Of a stretch of DNA of 64,000 bases, positions 43,057-53,438 are shown one piece after another. Source of the stretch: an uncultured Muribaculaceae bacterium (GTDB taxonomy: Bacteria > Bacteroidota > Bacteroidia > Bacteroidales > Muribaculaceae); the NCBI GenBank assembly GCA_910583795.1, contig CAJTZQ010000001.1, positions 62,001 to 126,000 of the forward strand, given 5' to 3'. The first letter of the stretch is position 1, and the number at the start of each line of letters is the position of its first letter. A program made the position numbers and the translations under genes. The notes under the pieces were generated by a model. It saw only the letters and a program-made list of their open reading frames with translations. It was not told where the DNA came from and ran no database searches.

Positions 43057-45207
43057 ATGACCGCTAAAACTAAAAAAAAGAAAGGACAGACCAACAAAAA
43101 CCACATCTTGTTCAGATATGGTCTGATCACTCTTGCCTTCTTGCTTTTCTCAATCGCCGTGGTGGTTAAGCTATTTGACACAACTGTGATCGAAGCTCCA
43201 CAATGGAACGAACGTGCGCATAAAGAGCTTTCCAAAACAAGCGTGATCCCCCCCGAAAGAGGCAACATCCTTGCCTCCAACGGCAACATCCTTGCCTGCA
43301 ATCTTAAAGTCTACGATATAAAACTTGATTTGCGCCACAACAAAGTCCCCAAAGAAGCTAAGGATATCGTATGGTCGAAGGTTGACAGTCTTGCAGATTC
43401 GCTCGACTACCACTACCCTCGCGTCAGGAATCTCACACAGCATCCTGACACTTTCAAGAAATACTCATGGCATACTCGCCTTAAAAAAGAACTTGAAAAA
43501 GATTTCAACAGACGCACACGAGCTCTTCGCATAGCCCAGAAAAAGACTCTTGAAGATTTCGAAAGGATACGGAACTTCCCTTTCCTTAAAGATTTCAAAG
43601 GAAAAGGATTCCGCATTCCAGTCTACAAGGAGGAGAAGAATGTGCGCATCTACCCTTATGGGAAAATGGCGTACCGAAGCATCGGCAGAGTCAACGAAAA
43701 TTTTGAGACCGGAGAGTTTCACGGATATTCCGGACTTGAAAAAGACCTTGATTCACTGCTGTATGGCAAACCAGGAAAAGCTAAAAAGGTGGCTTTGACT
43801 TCAAGTATCGGCAACTGGGTGGACAAACCTGCCGTCAGAGGTTTCGACATACACACCACTATCGACATCGACCTTCAAGACATGCTTGAGGAAGAACTTC
43901 TCAATATTTGTCAGGGGTCGAACGCAGAATGGGGCACGGCGATTCTAATGGAAGTTGAAACCGGGGAGATAAAGGCAATTTCCAATATTGAGCTGCTTGA
44001 CAACGGAACATACGGGGAGGCGCTGAACCGTGCGGTGCTCCCGTTTGAACCCGGATCGGTAATGAAACCGATTTCCCTTATGATCGCCTTCGAAGACGGT
44101 CTGGTTAAAAATGTGACCGACATGATCGATTGCAGTCCGTTTCAACGCACAAGCGACCCTCACGCCCCAAGCGTGAAAAGCATGAAGCAAGTGATCGAAA
44201 TGTCGTCAAACACCGGAATTGCCAGAGTTATTTTCCGTGGATATGCCAACGACCCTTCTCTGTTTTACGAACGTTTGAAATCAATCGGTTTTTTTGAACA
44301 GATGCATAGCGGAATAGCCGGTGAATGTATCCCGCGAATCAGGAAACTTCTTCCCAAAGATTCTCGCGGAAACAATATCACAATGACTGCAAGGCACCTT
44401 GACCTTGCGCGCCAGGCATATGGTTATAACACTGAAATACCACCCATCTACACCCTTTCGGTCTATAATGCGATAGCCAACGGAGGCAGATATGTACGCC
44501 CCCACCTTGTCCGTTCTCTCATAGATGAAGAAGGAAGAGATTCTATCCTTCCTATCGACTACATACGAGAAAGAATATGTTCACAGGAAACAGCCAACAA
44601 GGTCAAAACCTGCCTGAGAGAGGTGGTGTGGGGAGAACATGGCACCGCCCGCATGGTTCGTGACGACCGCGTGGAAGTGGTCGGGAAAACAGGCACCGCC
44701 TACCCGGTGGAGAAAGGAGCCTACAATCAATCGAAACGGCGGTATGCATTCGCAGGTTTTTTCCCTTACGATAATCCAAAGTATTCGTGCATAGCTCTTG
44801 TGCTGGGGCCATCAGGGACAAGCGCAAACCGCACTTCCGGTCAGGTTGTTAAAAACATGGCTGTAAAAATGTTTGCCCGGGGGATGCTCAACAACACATC
44901 GACTTTCTCCGGAGAAAAATCTTCCACCGTCCCTGTCCTGACGGCATCCGAGAAATATTCTTCCACAGATCTGACTGCGGCGCTCGGCATCAACAAGTCA
45001 AGAAAAGTGAAAGCTAATGCCAAAGGTCACAATTATAGCACCGTCCCAAACGTTATCGGATATGATGCGCCGACTGCCGTCATGCTGCTTGAACAAAGGG
45101 GACTAAATGTCATAATCCAAGGGTCAGGCAGGGTGGTATCGCAATCAATCCCCACCGGAAGCAAGATCACTCCCGGTGGAAAAATTGTGCTCGATTTGCG
45201 TATATAG
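43057..45207 (+). CDS. ftsI: Septal class B penicillin-binding protein with PASTA domain
   Basis: A 716-residue transpeptidase. One transmembrane anchor (about 26-45), dimerisation domain (about 60-270), then the transpeptidase domain with SVMK (the nucleophile Ser in EPGSVMKPIS, about 330-340), SSN in EMSSNTGIA (about 386-394) and KTGT (about 545). The C-terminus carries one PASTA domain (about 650-716, VPNVIGYDAPTAVMLLEQRGL), which is unusual in proteobacterial FtsI but common in Bacteroidota. It cross-links septal peptidoglycan with FtsW. Confidence 0.94.
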   Translation: MTAKTKKKKGQTNKNHILFRYGLITLAFLLFSIAVVVKLFDTTVIEAPQWNERAHKELSKTSVIPPERGNILASNGNILACNLKVYDIKLDLRHNKVPKEAKDIVWSKVDSLADSLDYHYPRVRNLTQHPDTFKKYSWHTRLKKELEKDFNRRTRALRIAQKKTLEDFERIRNFPFLKDFKGKGFRIPVYKEEKNVRIYPYGKMAYRSIGRVNENFETGEFHGYSGLEKDLDSLLYGKPGKAKKVALTSSIGNWVDKPAVRGFDIHTTIDIDLQDMLEEELLNICQGSNAEWGTAILMEVETGEIKAISNIELLDNGTYGEALNRAVLPFEPGSVMKPISLMIAFEDGLVKNVTDMIDCSPFQRTSDPHAPSVKSMKQVIEMSSNTGIARVIFRGYANDPSLFYERLKSIGFFEQMHSGIAGECIPRIRKLLPKDSRGNNITMTARHLDLARQAYGYNTEIPPIYTLSVYNAIANGGRYVRPHLVRSLIDEEGRDSILPIDYIRERICSQETANKVKTCLREVVWGEHGTARMVRDDRVEVVGKTGTAYPVEKGAYNQSKRRYAFAGFFPYDNPKYSCIALVLGPSGTSANRTSGQVVKNMAVKMFARGMLNNTSTFSGEKSSTVPVLTASEKYSSTDLTAALGINKSRKVKANAKGHNYSTVPNVIGYDAPTAVMLLEQRGLNVIIQGSGRVVSQSIPTGSKITPGGKIVLDLRI

Positions 45208-45239
45208 CAATAAATCTGAAACATAAACCTCTATAATAT

Positions 45240-46703
45240 ATGACTTCAAAATTATCAACCCTTCTCAAAGACATAGATGTCATTGAGGTTATAGGCGAGA
45301 CTGACAAGAATATAACCGCACTCGAAAGCGATTCGAGAAAAGTGGAAAAAGACGGTATGTTTGTTGCCGTGAAAGGAGTAACAAACGACGGGCATAAATA
45401 TATTCCTGTAGTGGCGAGCGCACATGTGGGCGCAATTGTATGCGAAGATCTGCCTGCCACATTTGAAAAAGGAATCACTTATGTGCGTGTGGCTGATTCC
45501 GCGGAAGCTCTCGGTAAACTTGCTTCCGCATGGTATGGACACCCGTCTTCGAAGCTAAAACTCGTAGGAGTGACCGGTACAAACGGGAAAACCACCACCG
45601 CCACCCTACTCTATGAGATGGCAAAACTTGAAGGATTTAAGGCTGGTCTTTTATCCACAGTATGCAACTATGTAATGGACCGTGCCGTGCCTACCACCCA
45701 CACCACCCCCGATCCGCTCACACTCAACGAGCTGCTATCGGAGATGGTAGATGAAGGATGTGAATATGCATTCATGGAAGTGTCTTCCCATTCCACAGCA
45801 CAAAAACGTGTTGCCGGGCTTCGTTTTGCCGGTGGAATTTTCACTAATCTAACACGCGACCACCTTGACTATCACGGCACAGTGGAGAACTATATGAATG
45901 CCAAGAAGGCTTTCTTCGACATGTTGCCCTCTGATGCTTTCGCCCTGGTCAACGCAGACGACAAATGCGGTATGTATATGGTCCAAAATACTAAAGCGAA
46001 AGTCTATACCTATTCACTTCGTTCAGACGCCGATTTCCGCGGGCGAGTGCTTGAGACACGCCTTGACGGCACTTTGATGCTTCTCAATGGCAGAGAAGTG
46101 GAAGTTCAGTTCACAGGCAGATTCAACGCCTACAACCTGACAGACGTATACGGTGCGTCAATACTTACAGGATTCGATCCTGAAGAAGTATTGATCAACA
46201 TGAGCAGACTTGTACCAGTGGCAGGACGTTTCCAGCCCTTTATTTCCAAAGACGGGGTGGCAGCGATAGTGGACTATGCACATACTCCCGACGCACTTAT
46301 AAATGTGCTTGACACAATACGCGAAATCGTAGGCGCCAACGGAGAGATTATCACCGTTGTGGGTGCCGGAGGAAACCGTGACCACGGCAAACGCCCGATG
46401 ATGGCGCAGGAAGCCGCATGCCGTAGTGACTATCTTTATCTCACAAGTGACAACCCTCGCAATGAAGTGCCTGAGGATATAATCGCAGACATGCGTGCAG
46501 GGCTCAATCGTGAAGAGCTTGAACGCACACAGTGCATCACTGACCGCAGGGAGGCAATCCGTGAAGCTGTGAAACGTGCCAAACCGGGCACTGTCGTGCT
46601 CGTGGCAGGCAAAGGGCATGAGACCTATCAGGAAGTAAATGGTGTGCGACATCATTTCGACGACAGGGAAGAAGTTAAATCAGCATTTGAAGAAAGAATT
46701 TAA
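45240..46703 (+). CDS. murE: UDP-MurNAc-tripeptide synthetase (meso-diaminopimelate type)
   Basis: A 487-residue Mur ligase that adds the third residue to the peptidoglycan stem. ATP-binding GVTGTNGKTTTATLLYE is near 112-128; the substrate lysine/carbamate region and HTTPDPL near 155-161 are visible. The DNPR motif (about 400-403, SDNPRNE) indicates meso-diaminopimelate rather than lysine, as expected in Bacteroidota. It is 32 bases after ftsI. Confidence 0.95.
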   Translation: MTSKLSTLLKDIDVIEVIGETDKNITALESDSRKVEKDGMFVAVKGVTNDGHKYIPVVASAHVGAIVCEDLPATFEKGITYVRVADSAEALGKLASAWYGHPSSKLKLVGVTGTNGKTTTATLLYEMAKLEGFKAGLLSTVCNYVMDRAVPTTHTTPDPLTLNELLSEMVDEGCEYAFMEVSSHSTAQKRVAGLRFAGGIFTNLTRDHLDYHGTVENYMNAKKAFFDMLPSDAFALVNADDKCGMYMVQNTKAKVYTYSLRSDADFRGRVLETRLDGTLMLLNGREVEVQFTGRFNAYNLTDVYGASILTGFDPEEVLINMSRLVPVAGRFQPFISKDGVAAIVDYAHTPDALINVLDTIREIVGANGEIITVVGAGGNRDHGKRPMMAQEAACRSDYLYLTSDNPRNEVPEDIIADMRAGLNREELERTQCITDRREAIREAVKRAKPGTVVLVAGKGHETYQEVNGVRHHFDDREEVKSAFEERI

Positions 46704-46720
46704 TCTGCAGTTGAATAAAA

Positions 46721-48049
46721 ATGATATACGCGCTGTTTCAGCTCCTCCAAGACATTGACATACCGGGCGCACGCTTGATGGATTACATCACATTCCGCGC
46801 CGGAATCTCGTTTGCCCTCGCATTGGTTCTTGCACTTATATGCGGAAAATACATAATTCGCCGCCTGCAAAAAATGCAGGTCGGAGAAGTGATTCGTAAT
46901 TTAGGACTTGAAGGTCAGATGAAAAAGACAGGCACCCCCACAATGGGAGGTGTGATAATTATATTATCCATTTTAGTGCCATGCCTTTTGTTGGGAAATC
47001 TTTCCAATATCTATATGATCCTTATGCTTATCGCCACTGTCTGGATGGGATCAATAGGATTTCTGGATGACTACCGAAAATTGAAATTCCACAATAAAGA
47101 CGGTCTTCAAGGGAAATACAAGGTTATCGGACAGGTAGGACTCGGACTTCTTGTGGGAATCACCATGTGGCTTTCCCCGTCAATTGTCATGAGCCAAAAC
47201 TCAAACGGATCTCGCCCGGAAGCAGAAAACGTAGTGATTTTTAACGGATCTGACGGTCCGTCGGCAATATTTGTTGCAGACAGCGATTCTGACGATGGCA
47301 TCACATATTCAAGTCCTGAGAAGACCCCGCAGACCACAATCCCTTTTGTCAAGAACAACAACTTTAATTATGAGTGGCTGACGAGCTGGATTCAAGATAA
47401 AAACATTGCAAACACTTTAGGTTGGCTTGTGTTTGTTTTTGTCGTAATAATTGTAGTGACAGCAGTCAGCAATGGAGCAAACCTGACAGACGGTCTTGAC
47501 GGTCTATGTGCCGGCACATCAGCGATTATCGGCGTGGCACTTGCCATTATGGCTTATCTCGGAGGCAACGTGATCTATTCAGGCTACTTAAACATAATGT
47601 ATATACCGGGTAGCGAAGAACTTGTGGTTTACGCAGCCGCATTTATAGGAGCCCTCGTGGGGTTTCTATGGTATAACGCATTCCCTGCGCAGGTGTTCAT
47701 GGGCGACACAGGCAGCCTCACAATCGGAGGCATACTTGCGGTGTTTGCCATTCTTATACGAAAAGAATTATTGATTCCGCTGTTATGTCTGATTTTCTTC
47801 ATCGAAGATCTTTCCGTGATACTGCAAGTCGGATATTTCAAATACACAAAGAGAAAATATGGTGAGGGACGACGCATATTCAAGATGACTCCACTCCATC
47901 ATCATTTTCAAAAAGCCGGCGACGGCTCCATTAAGTGTCTTGTAAACTTCCCCAAAATACCGGTTCCGGAATCAAAAATAGTGACACGATTCTGGATTGT
48001 AGGAATCCTTCTTGCAGCTCTGACTTTCGTGACACTCAAGATCAGATAA
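46721..48049 (+). CDS. mraY: Phospho-MurNAc-pentapeptide transferase with large loop insertion
   Basis: A 442-residue polytopic enzyme that transfers phospho-MurNAc-pentapeptide to undecaprenyl phosphate, forming lipid I. Family signatures are KKTGTPTMGGVI (about 66-78), FLDDYRK (about 112-118), ANLTDGLDGLCAGTS (about 254-268) and MTPLHHHF near 390. It is about 80 residues longer than E. coli MraY; a polar, Ser/Asp-rich insertion (about 160-220, between two transmembrane segments) explains this. Bacteroidota MraY often carry such an insertion. Confidence 0.94.
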   Translation: MIYALFQLLQDIDIPGARLMDYITFRAGISFALALVLALICGKYIIRRLQKMQVGEVIRNLGLEGQMKKTGTPTMGGVIIILSILVPCLLLGNLSNIYMILMLIATVWMGSIGFLDDYRKLKFHNKDGLQGKYKVIGQVGLGLLVGITMWLSPSIVMSQNSNGSRPEAENVVIFNGSDGPSAIFVADSDSDDGITYSSPEKTPQTTIPFVKNNNFNYEWLTSWIQDKNIANTLGWLVFVFVVIIVVTAVSNGANLTDGLDGLCAGTSAIIGVALAIMAYLGGNVIYSGYLNIMYIPGSEELVVYAAAFIGALVGFLWYNAFPAQVFMGDTGSLTIGGILAVFAILIRKELLIPLLCLIFFIEDLSVILQVGYFKYTKRKYGEGRRIFKMTPLHHHFQKAGDGSIKCLVNFPKIPVPESKIVTRFWIVGILLAALTFVTLKIR

Positions 48050-48105
48050 CCGTCATGACAGGATACCGACCTTATATGTAATCTACTGAATTAATTATAA
48101 ATATC

Positions 48106-49482
48106 GTGAGCGTTAACAAACATAATATAGACACCGACGGGCGCCTTGTAGTGCTCGGAGGGGGTGAAAGCGGCGCCGGAGCCGCTGTCCTTGGTAAAGT
48201 CCAGGGAATGGACGTATTCCTTTCCGACATGGGCACAATCCCGGCAAAATATAAAGAGCTTCTCGAAAAATATGATATCCCTTATGAGGAAGGGAAACAC
48301 ACCGAAGAAAAGATTTTAAATGCAAATGTGGTTGTAAAAAGCCCCGGTATTCCACCCTACGCTCCCATGGTTGAAAAAATCGTGGCAAAAGGTGTTCCGG
48401 TTCTTTCAGAAATTGAATTTGCCGCCGGATTCACCGATGCAAAAATGGTTTGTATCACAGGCTCCAATGGAAAGACCACCACTACCCTTCTGACCTATCA
48501 TATTCTTTGTAAAGCCGGTCTTGATGCCGGTCTTGCCGGCAACGTCGGGAAAAGTCTCGCTTTTCAGGTTGCCACAGATCCTCACGAAATATATGTGATC
48601 GAACTTTCCAGCTTCCAGTTGGAAAACATGTATAAATTCAAGGCAAATATAGCCGTGATCATGAACATCACTCCTGATCACATGGACCGTTACGACCATA
48701 AGATGGAAAACTATGTGGCTGCCAAATTCAGGATTCTACAGAATCAGACAAAAGATGACTATTTTGTTTACTGGCAGGATGATCCCGTTATCCGCAAGCA
48801 GATAGCACAAGTGCAGAGCGAAGCTTTGCAACTCCCCTTCGGTGTTGACCGGGAAGAAAACAGTGCAGCATATGTGAAAGATGGAATTATACATTTTGCC
48901 ACTCCGGGAGACGTGTGGGAAATACCCCGAGACAGGCTTGCGCTTCCCGGTCTGCACAACCTCTACAATTCGATGGCGGCAGGCATCTCTGCATCCGTAT
49001 TAAACATTCGCAAAGAGAATATCCGTGAGGCTCTTGAAGATTTCGAAGCCGTGGAACATCGTCTCGAATATGTCGCAACAGTCGACGGGGTAAGATATGT
49101 GAATGATTCCAAGGCAACCAACGTCAATTCAACATGGTATGCACTTGAGAGCATGACCACACCCACTGTGCTAATCCTCGGAGGGAAGGATAAAGGGAAC
49201 GATTACACCGAGATAGAACAACTTGTAGCCAAGAAGGTCAAGGCAATTGTCTGCATGGGTCTGCACAACGAGAAACTAATGGAATTCTTCTCCGGGAAAG
49301 TAGAGAAAATAGCAGATACAAACTCGTTGAAAGATGCTCTTGAGGCATGTCGCAGATTTGCTTCCGAGGGCGACACCGTGCTTCTTTCCCCCTGTTGTGC
49401 AAGCTTTGATCTTTTCAAAAGCTATGAAGACCGGGGTGATCAGTTCAAAGCCGCCGTAAAGGCTTTGAAAGCCGGGAAATAA
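48106..49482 (+). CDS. murD: UDP-MurNAc-L-alanine:D-glutamate ligase
   Basis: A 458-residue Mur ligase. It starts with GTG. The N-terminal Rossmann LVVLGGGESGAGAAVL is near 14-29, the ATP site ITGSNGKTTTTLLTYH near 114-129, the ELSSFQLE motif near 166 and the C-terminal domain begins near 300. A VLILGGKDKGND block (about 350) is a good match. It is 56 bases after mraY, the widest gap in this part of the cluster. Confidence 0.94.
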   Translation: MSVNKHNIDTDGRLVVLGGGESGAGAAVLGKVQGMDVFLSDMGTIPAKYKELLEKYDIPYEEGKHTEEKILNANVVVKSPGIPPYAPMVEKIVAKGVPVLSEIEFAAGFTDAKMVCITGSNGKTTTTLLTYHILCKAGLDAGLAGNVGKSLAFQVATDPHEIYVIELSSFQLENMYKFKANIAVIMNITPDHMDRYDHKMENYVAAKFRILQNQTKDDYFVYWQDDPVIRKQIAQVQSEALQLPFGVDREENSAAYVKDGIIHFATPGDVWEIPRDRLALPGLHNLYNSMAAGISASVLNIRKENIREALEDFEAVEHRLEYVATVDGVRYVNDSKATNVNSTWYALESMTTPTVLILGGKDKGNDYTEIEQLVAKKVKAIVCMGLHNEKLMEFFSGKVEKIADTNSLKDALEACRRFASEGDTVLLSPCCASFDLFKSYEDRGDQFKAAVKALKAGK

Positions 49483-49520
49483 TCTATCAGGACAAAATGA
49501 CATTCACGCTTATATAAACG

Positions 49521-50891
49521 ATGGCAACAACAAATGACCCTCTTACTCAGGGAATAACAATAAAAGAGACCGTAGACGGGGTCGCCATAGAGCAACCAAC
49601 CATGAGACGGGTTCGTAAACCGCAGGCTATAGTCAGGCAAAAGCCCGACCCATATATCTGGGGTATCTACATAATGCTTTTAATGGTTTCCGTAATTGAA
49701 CTGTTTTCGGCTTCAAGTGCGGAAGTTTCAGGGGCAAATGTATACATGCCTCTGATTAGGCATGGGGTTTTCCTCTTCCTTGGACTTGGAATCGTGTTAA
49801 TACTGCAGAGCACTCATTATGGTTATTACAGCCGTTTTGCATGGTTTCTGGCGCTTGCGTCTTTAGGGTTGCTGATGTTCTCTAATTTCTTCGGAATTGA
49901 GATAAACGGCGCTCAGCGAGCCATTAATATAGCCGGATTTACCATTCAGCCGGCAGAAATTGTAAAGCTTACCGTGGTTGTGCTACTTGCAACAATTCTG
50001 GGACGACATCAGCAACCAAGGGGGGTGTCAACAAGGGGCATGGTTGAAGCAGCTGTTGTCGTAATTATTTTTGGTGGATGTCTTTGGAAAAACGGGCTTA
50101 CAAATACAATTCTTTTGTTCGGAGTCAGCCTTTCCATGTTCCTTATCGGAGGTATGAAGTGGAAAAAATTTTTCTTGATTATATGTATTTACGGGATCTG
50201 CGCCGGAATCCTGTTCATGTTCAAATATCAGGACGACAAGAAAAGCGAGTTTGATGCTGTAGCTCAGACCGAACAAGGGATGCCATCCGGCAGTGATGAC
50301 AGATCAGATACACATAAAGGACGAATATCAAGGTTCTTAGAAGGAGTTCACCCTAACGATCCCATAGATGATTATAACCGGCAGGTGGTTTTTGCAAAAA
50401 TCTCACAAGCTAACGGAGGAGTATTGGGGCAAGGACCGGGAAATTCAAGGGAAAGCGCACGTCTTCCACTTGCATTTTCCGACTATATCTATTCAATCAT
50501 AGTAGAAGACACCGGTTTCGTGGGGGGTGTATGCCTGCTCATCCTGTATCTATTCCTACTTGCCAGGGCAGGACGTATAGCATATAAGTGTTCAAGGGCA
50601 TTCCCTGCATTCCTTATAATGGGATGTGCAGTCCTGATTGTATTTCAGGCATTGGTGCACATGGCAATTGTCACAGGACTTTTCCCTGTGAGCGGCCAAC
50701 CTCTACCTTTGATTTCCAAAGGAGGAACTTCAGTATTAGTGATGTCGGCAGCCATAGGGATTATGCTGTCAGTCAGTCGATTTGCCGTCACCAATGGCAA
50801 TAAGAGTGAAATCAGACAGGAAATTAAAGAATTACCGGAAGATATGCAGGCAGCAAACTTCTCAGGACAATCAAACGAAACATCCAAATGA
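49521..50891 (+). CDS. ftsW: Septal peptidoglycan glycosyltransferase FtsW
   Basis: A 456-residue SEDS protein with about ten transmembrane helices, the glycosyltransferase partner of FtsI. It has a long cytoplasmic N-terminus (about 45 residues), the PAEIVKLTVV motif (about 148-157) and the long extracytoplasmic loop (about 245-305) followed by QVVFAKISQANGGVLGQGPG. The SEDS active-site Asp region corresponds to the loop DDYNRQ (near 290). It overlaps murG by 4 bases. Confidence 0.94.
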   Translation: MATTNDPLTQGITIKETVDGVAIEQPTMRRVRKPQAIVRQKPDPYIWGIYIMLLMVSVIELFSASSAEVSGANVYMPLIRHGVFLFLGLGIVLILQSTHYGYYSRFAWFLALASLGLLMFSNFFGIEINGAQRAINIAGFTIQPAEIVKLTVVVLLATILGRHQQPRGVSTRGMVEAAVVVIIFGGCLWKNGLTNTILLFGVSLSMFLIGGMKWKKFFLIICIYGICAGILFMFKYQDDKKSEFDAVAQTEQGMPSGSDDRSDTHKGRISRFLEGVHPNDPIDDYNRQVVFAKISQANGGVLGQGPGNSRESARLPLAFSDYIYSIIVEDTGFVGGVCLLILYLFLLARAGRIAYKCSRAFPAFLIMGCAVLIVFQALVHMAIVTGLFPVSGQPLPLISKGGTSVLVMSAAIGIMLSVSRFAVTNGNKSEIRQEIKELPEDMQAANFSGQSNETSK

Positions 50892-52024
50892 TAGTCAACA
50901 ACACAACATCTAATCCGGGCAATCAACGCCGTCCGAGAGTAATAATAAGCGGTGGAGGCACGGGAGGCCACATATTCCCCGCCCTGTCAATCGCTGACGC
51001 ATTACGTTCACGCATTGACGCCGACATACTTTTTGTCGGTGCGGAAAATCGAATGGAAATGACACGCGTGCCCGATGCCGGATATAATATAATCGGATTG
51101 CCGGTGGCAGGGTTTGACCGAAAGCATCTTTGGAGAAACATAAGCGTGCTCATCAAGCTCTTCAAAAGCATGCGCCGATCACGCAAAATTATAAAGGATT
51201 TTAAACCCGATATAGCAATAGGCGTTGGAGGATATGCCTCAGGACCTACACTTAAGGCTGCCCAGAAAGCGGGAATCCCCACATTGCTTCAGGAGCAAAA
51301 TTCATATGCCGGTGTCACAAACAAACTGTTAGGGCAGAAAGCAGAGAAAATATGTGTGGCATATGACGGCATGGAAAAGTTCTTCCCTGCCGACAAAATT
51401 GTCAAAACCGGGAATCCTATTCGAAAAACGCTTCTTAACTCACAAAAAACTATTAAAGAGGCAAGGGAATCATTCGGTCTCAATCCCGAAAAAACGACCC
51501 TACTCGTAGTTGGTGGAAGCCTGGGCGCATTGACAATCAATGAGAGCCTCGAAAAAGGGATAAAGAAACTTGCCGAAAACGGAATCCAGGTGATCTGGCA
51601 GACAGGTAAGAACTTCGGCGACAGAGGACCATTGGCTGCCAAAGGATTAAAGGGAGTAGTTGTCACTCCGTTTATTACCGACATGTCGAGCGCTTACAAA
51701 GCTGCAGATCTCGTGATTGGTCGTGCAGGCGCCGGTTCGATCAGTGAATTGCAGGTTTTGGGCAAACCGGTTATTCTTGTTCCTTCTCCGAATGTGGCTG
51801 AAGACCATCAGACACATAATGCACGTGCGCTATCAGACAAAGGTGCGGCAGTGCTTATAACCGATGCGGAAGCAAGAGAGAAGCTTGTAGACGCTACAAT
51901 AAAACTCATAAAAGACAAAGAGGAGCTCGACAAGATGTCGCAAGAGATCTCAAAGATGGCACTCCTTGACAGCGACCGACATATCGTAGACGAAGTTTGC
52001 AAAATCATTAACAACCGCCAATAA
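50888..52024 (+). CDS. murG: UDP-GlcNAc:lipid I N-acetylglucosaminyltransferase
   Basis: A 378-residue GT-B enzyme that converts lipid I to lipid II at the inner face of the membrane. The N-terminal glycine-rich loop ISGGGTGGHIFPALSIA lies near 21-37, VGGYASGPTLKAAQ near 117-130, and GRAGAGSISELQVLGKPVILVPSP (about 278-301) is the donor-binding region. Start and stop overlap ftsW and murC (ATGA and a one-base TAATG), implying tight coupling. Confidence 0.95.
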   Translation: MIVNNTTSNPGNQRRPRVIISGGGTGGHIFPALSIADALRSRIDADILFVGAENRMEMTRVPDAGYNIIGLPVAGFDRKHLWRNISVLIKLFKSMRRSRKIIKDFKPDIAIGVGGYASGPTLKAAQKAGIPTLLQEQNSYAGVTNKLLGQKAEKICVAYDGMEKFFPADKIVKTGNPIRKTLLNSQKTIKEARESFGLNPEKTTLLVVGGSLGALTINESLEKGIKKLAENGIQVIWQTGKNFGDRGPLAAKGLKGVVVTPFITDMSSAYKAADLVIGRAGAGSISELQVLGKPVILVPSPNVAEDHQTHNARALSDKGAAVLITDAEAREKLVDATIKLIKDKEELDKMSQEISKMALLDSDRHIVDEVCKIINNRQ

Positions 52025-53436
52025 TGGATAATAATATTAATCAGCCTTCTGACTCCCCTTTCCGAAATATCTTTTTTGTTGGTGCCGGAGGGATCGGCAT
52101 GGCAAATCTTGAAAGATATTTTTTAAGCCGCGGGCACAATGTGGCAGGCTATGACCGTACGGAATCCGCCCTCACAAAACAGCTTGAAGAAGAGGGTGTG
52201 AAAATAACATATATCGATTCTCCGGAGGAAATACCTGAACTATTTAGAAATCCGAAAGAGACATTGGTGGTTTACACACCCGCTATCCCGGCAGACAGCC
52301 CTACTCTGTCGTGGTTCAGGCAAAATGGTTTTGAAGTAATCAAAAGGGCTGCATTGCTCGGCAAGATCACACGTTCCACAAAAGCGATATGTGTGTCAGG
52401 ATCACACGGAAAAACCACGACGTGCTCCATGACTGCAAATATCTTACGGAATTCCAAAGTGGGATGCAATGCATTCTTAGGGGGAATCTTGCGTAATATC
52501 AACAGCAATCTCGTGATATGCGAAGGTTCTGAATGGTCGGTCATAGAGGCAGATGAATATGACCGCTCATTTCATCAACTCTCCCCTACAATAGCGATTG
52601 TAACCTCCACTGACCCGGACCATCTCGACATATACGGGAATGAAGAAGGGTATCTGGAGGGATTTGCCCACTTCACATCGCTTATTTTGCCCGGAGGAGT
52701 ATTATTGCTACACACGGGGCTAAAATTGCATCCAAGGGTAAAAGAAGGGGTAAAAATCATGACCTATAGCGGAGGCAATGATGGAGACTGGCACGCGGAA
52801 AATATAAAATTCGGTGATGGTTCACTGACATTCACACTTGTCGGACCAGAGATAAGCATAGAGAATATCGAAGTAGGAGTTCCTGTTGAAATAAATATCG
52901 ACAATGCAGTGGCGGCTGCAGCCGCCTCCATTCTTGCCGGAGCAACTCCGGAGAATGTAAAATATGGGCTCAAGACATTCCGAGGCGCCAAACGCCGTTT
53001 TGAGGTTATTCTCGACGGGAAGGGAGGCACCACTGCCCTACTTGACGACTACGCCCACAGTCCAAACGAAGTGCGCGCATCGATCCGTTCGGTGAAGAAG
53101 CTTTACCCCGGGAGGAAAGTTTCAGTAATTTTTCAACCGCATCTATACACGCGCACAAAAGATTTCGCAAAAGAATTTGCTTCAGCGCTCTCGGAAGCCG
53201 ACCAAGTGATAATGCCTGAAATATATCCGGCAAGGGAACTTCCAATCCCCGGAGTCGATTCAATGCTGATTCTCAAAGATGTCACTTCCCCATTAAAATG
53301 TTATTGTGAAAGAAAAGATTTGCTAAATCTGATAAAAAATAGTAACTTTGACATCTTGATGACATTAGGAGCCGCCGATATTGACCGACTGCTCCCCGAC
53401 ATCAAAAAAATAATAACGGGGCAAAGCCCTGAATAA
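52024..53436 (+). CDS. murC: UDP-MurNAc:L-alanine ligase
   Basis: A 470-residue Mur ligase that adds the first stem residue. The N-terminal NAD-like fold (FFVGAGGIGMANLERY, about 16-31), the ATP site VSGSHGKTTTCSM (about 125-137), and EADEYDRSFHQL (about 176-187) are visible, as is the C-terminal block DDYAHSPNEVRASI (about 340-353). Its start overlaps the murG stop by one base. Confidence 0.95.
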   Translation: MDNNINQPSDSPFRNIFFVGAGGIGMANLERYFLSRGHNVAGYDRTESALTKQLEEEGVKITYIDSPEEIPELFRNPKETLVVYTPAIPADSPTLSWFRQNGFEVIKRAALLGKITRSTKAICVSGSHGKTTTCSMTANILRNSKVGCNAFLGGILRNINSNLVICEGSEWSVIEADEYDRSFHQLSPTIAIVTSTDPDHLDIYGNEEGYLEGFAHFTSLILPGGVLLLHTGLKLHPRVKEGVKIMTYSGGNDGDWHAENIKFGDGSLTFTLVGPEISIENIEVGVPVEINIDNAVAAAAASILAGATPENVKYGLKTFRGAKRRFEVILDGKGGTTALLDDYAHSPNEVRASIRSVKKLYPGRKVSVIFQPHLYTRTKDFAKEFASALSEADQVIMPEIYPARELPIPGVDSMLILKDVTSPLKCYCERKDLLNLIKNSNFDILMTLGAADIDRLLPDIKKIITGQSPE

Positions 53437-53438
53437 AT

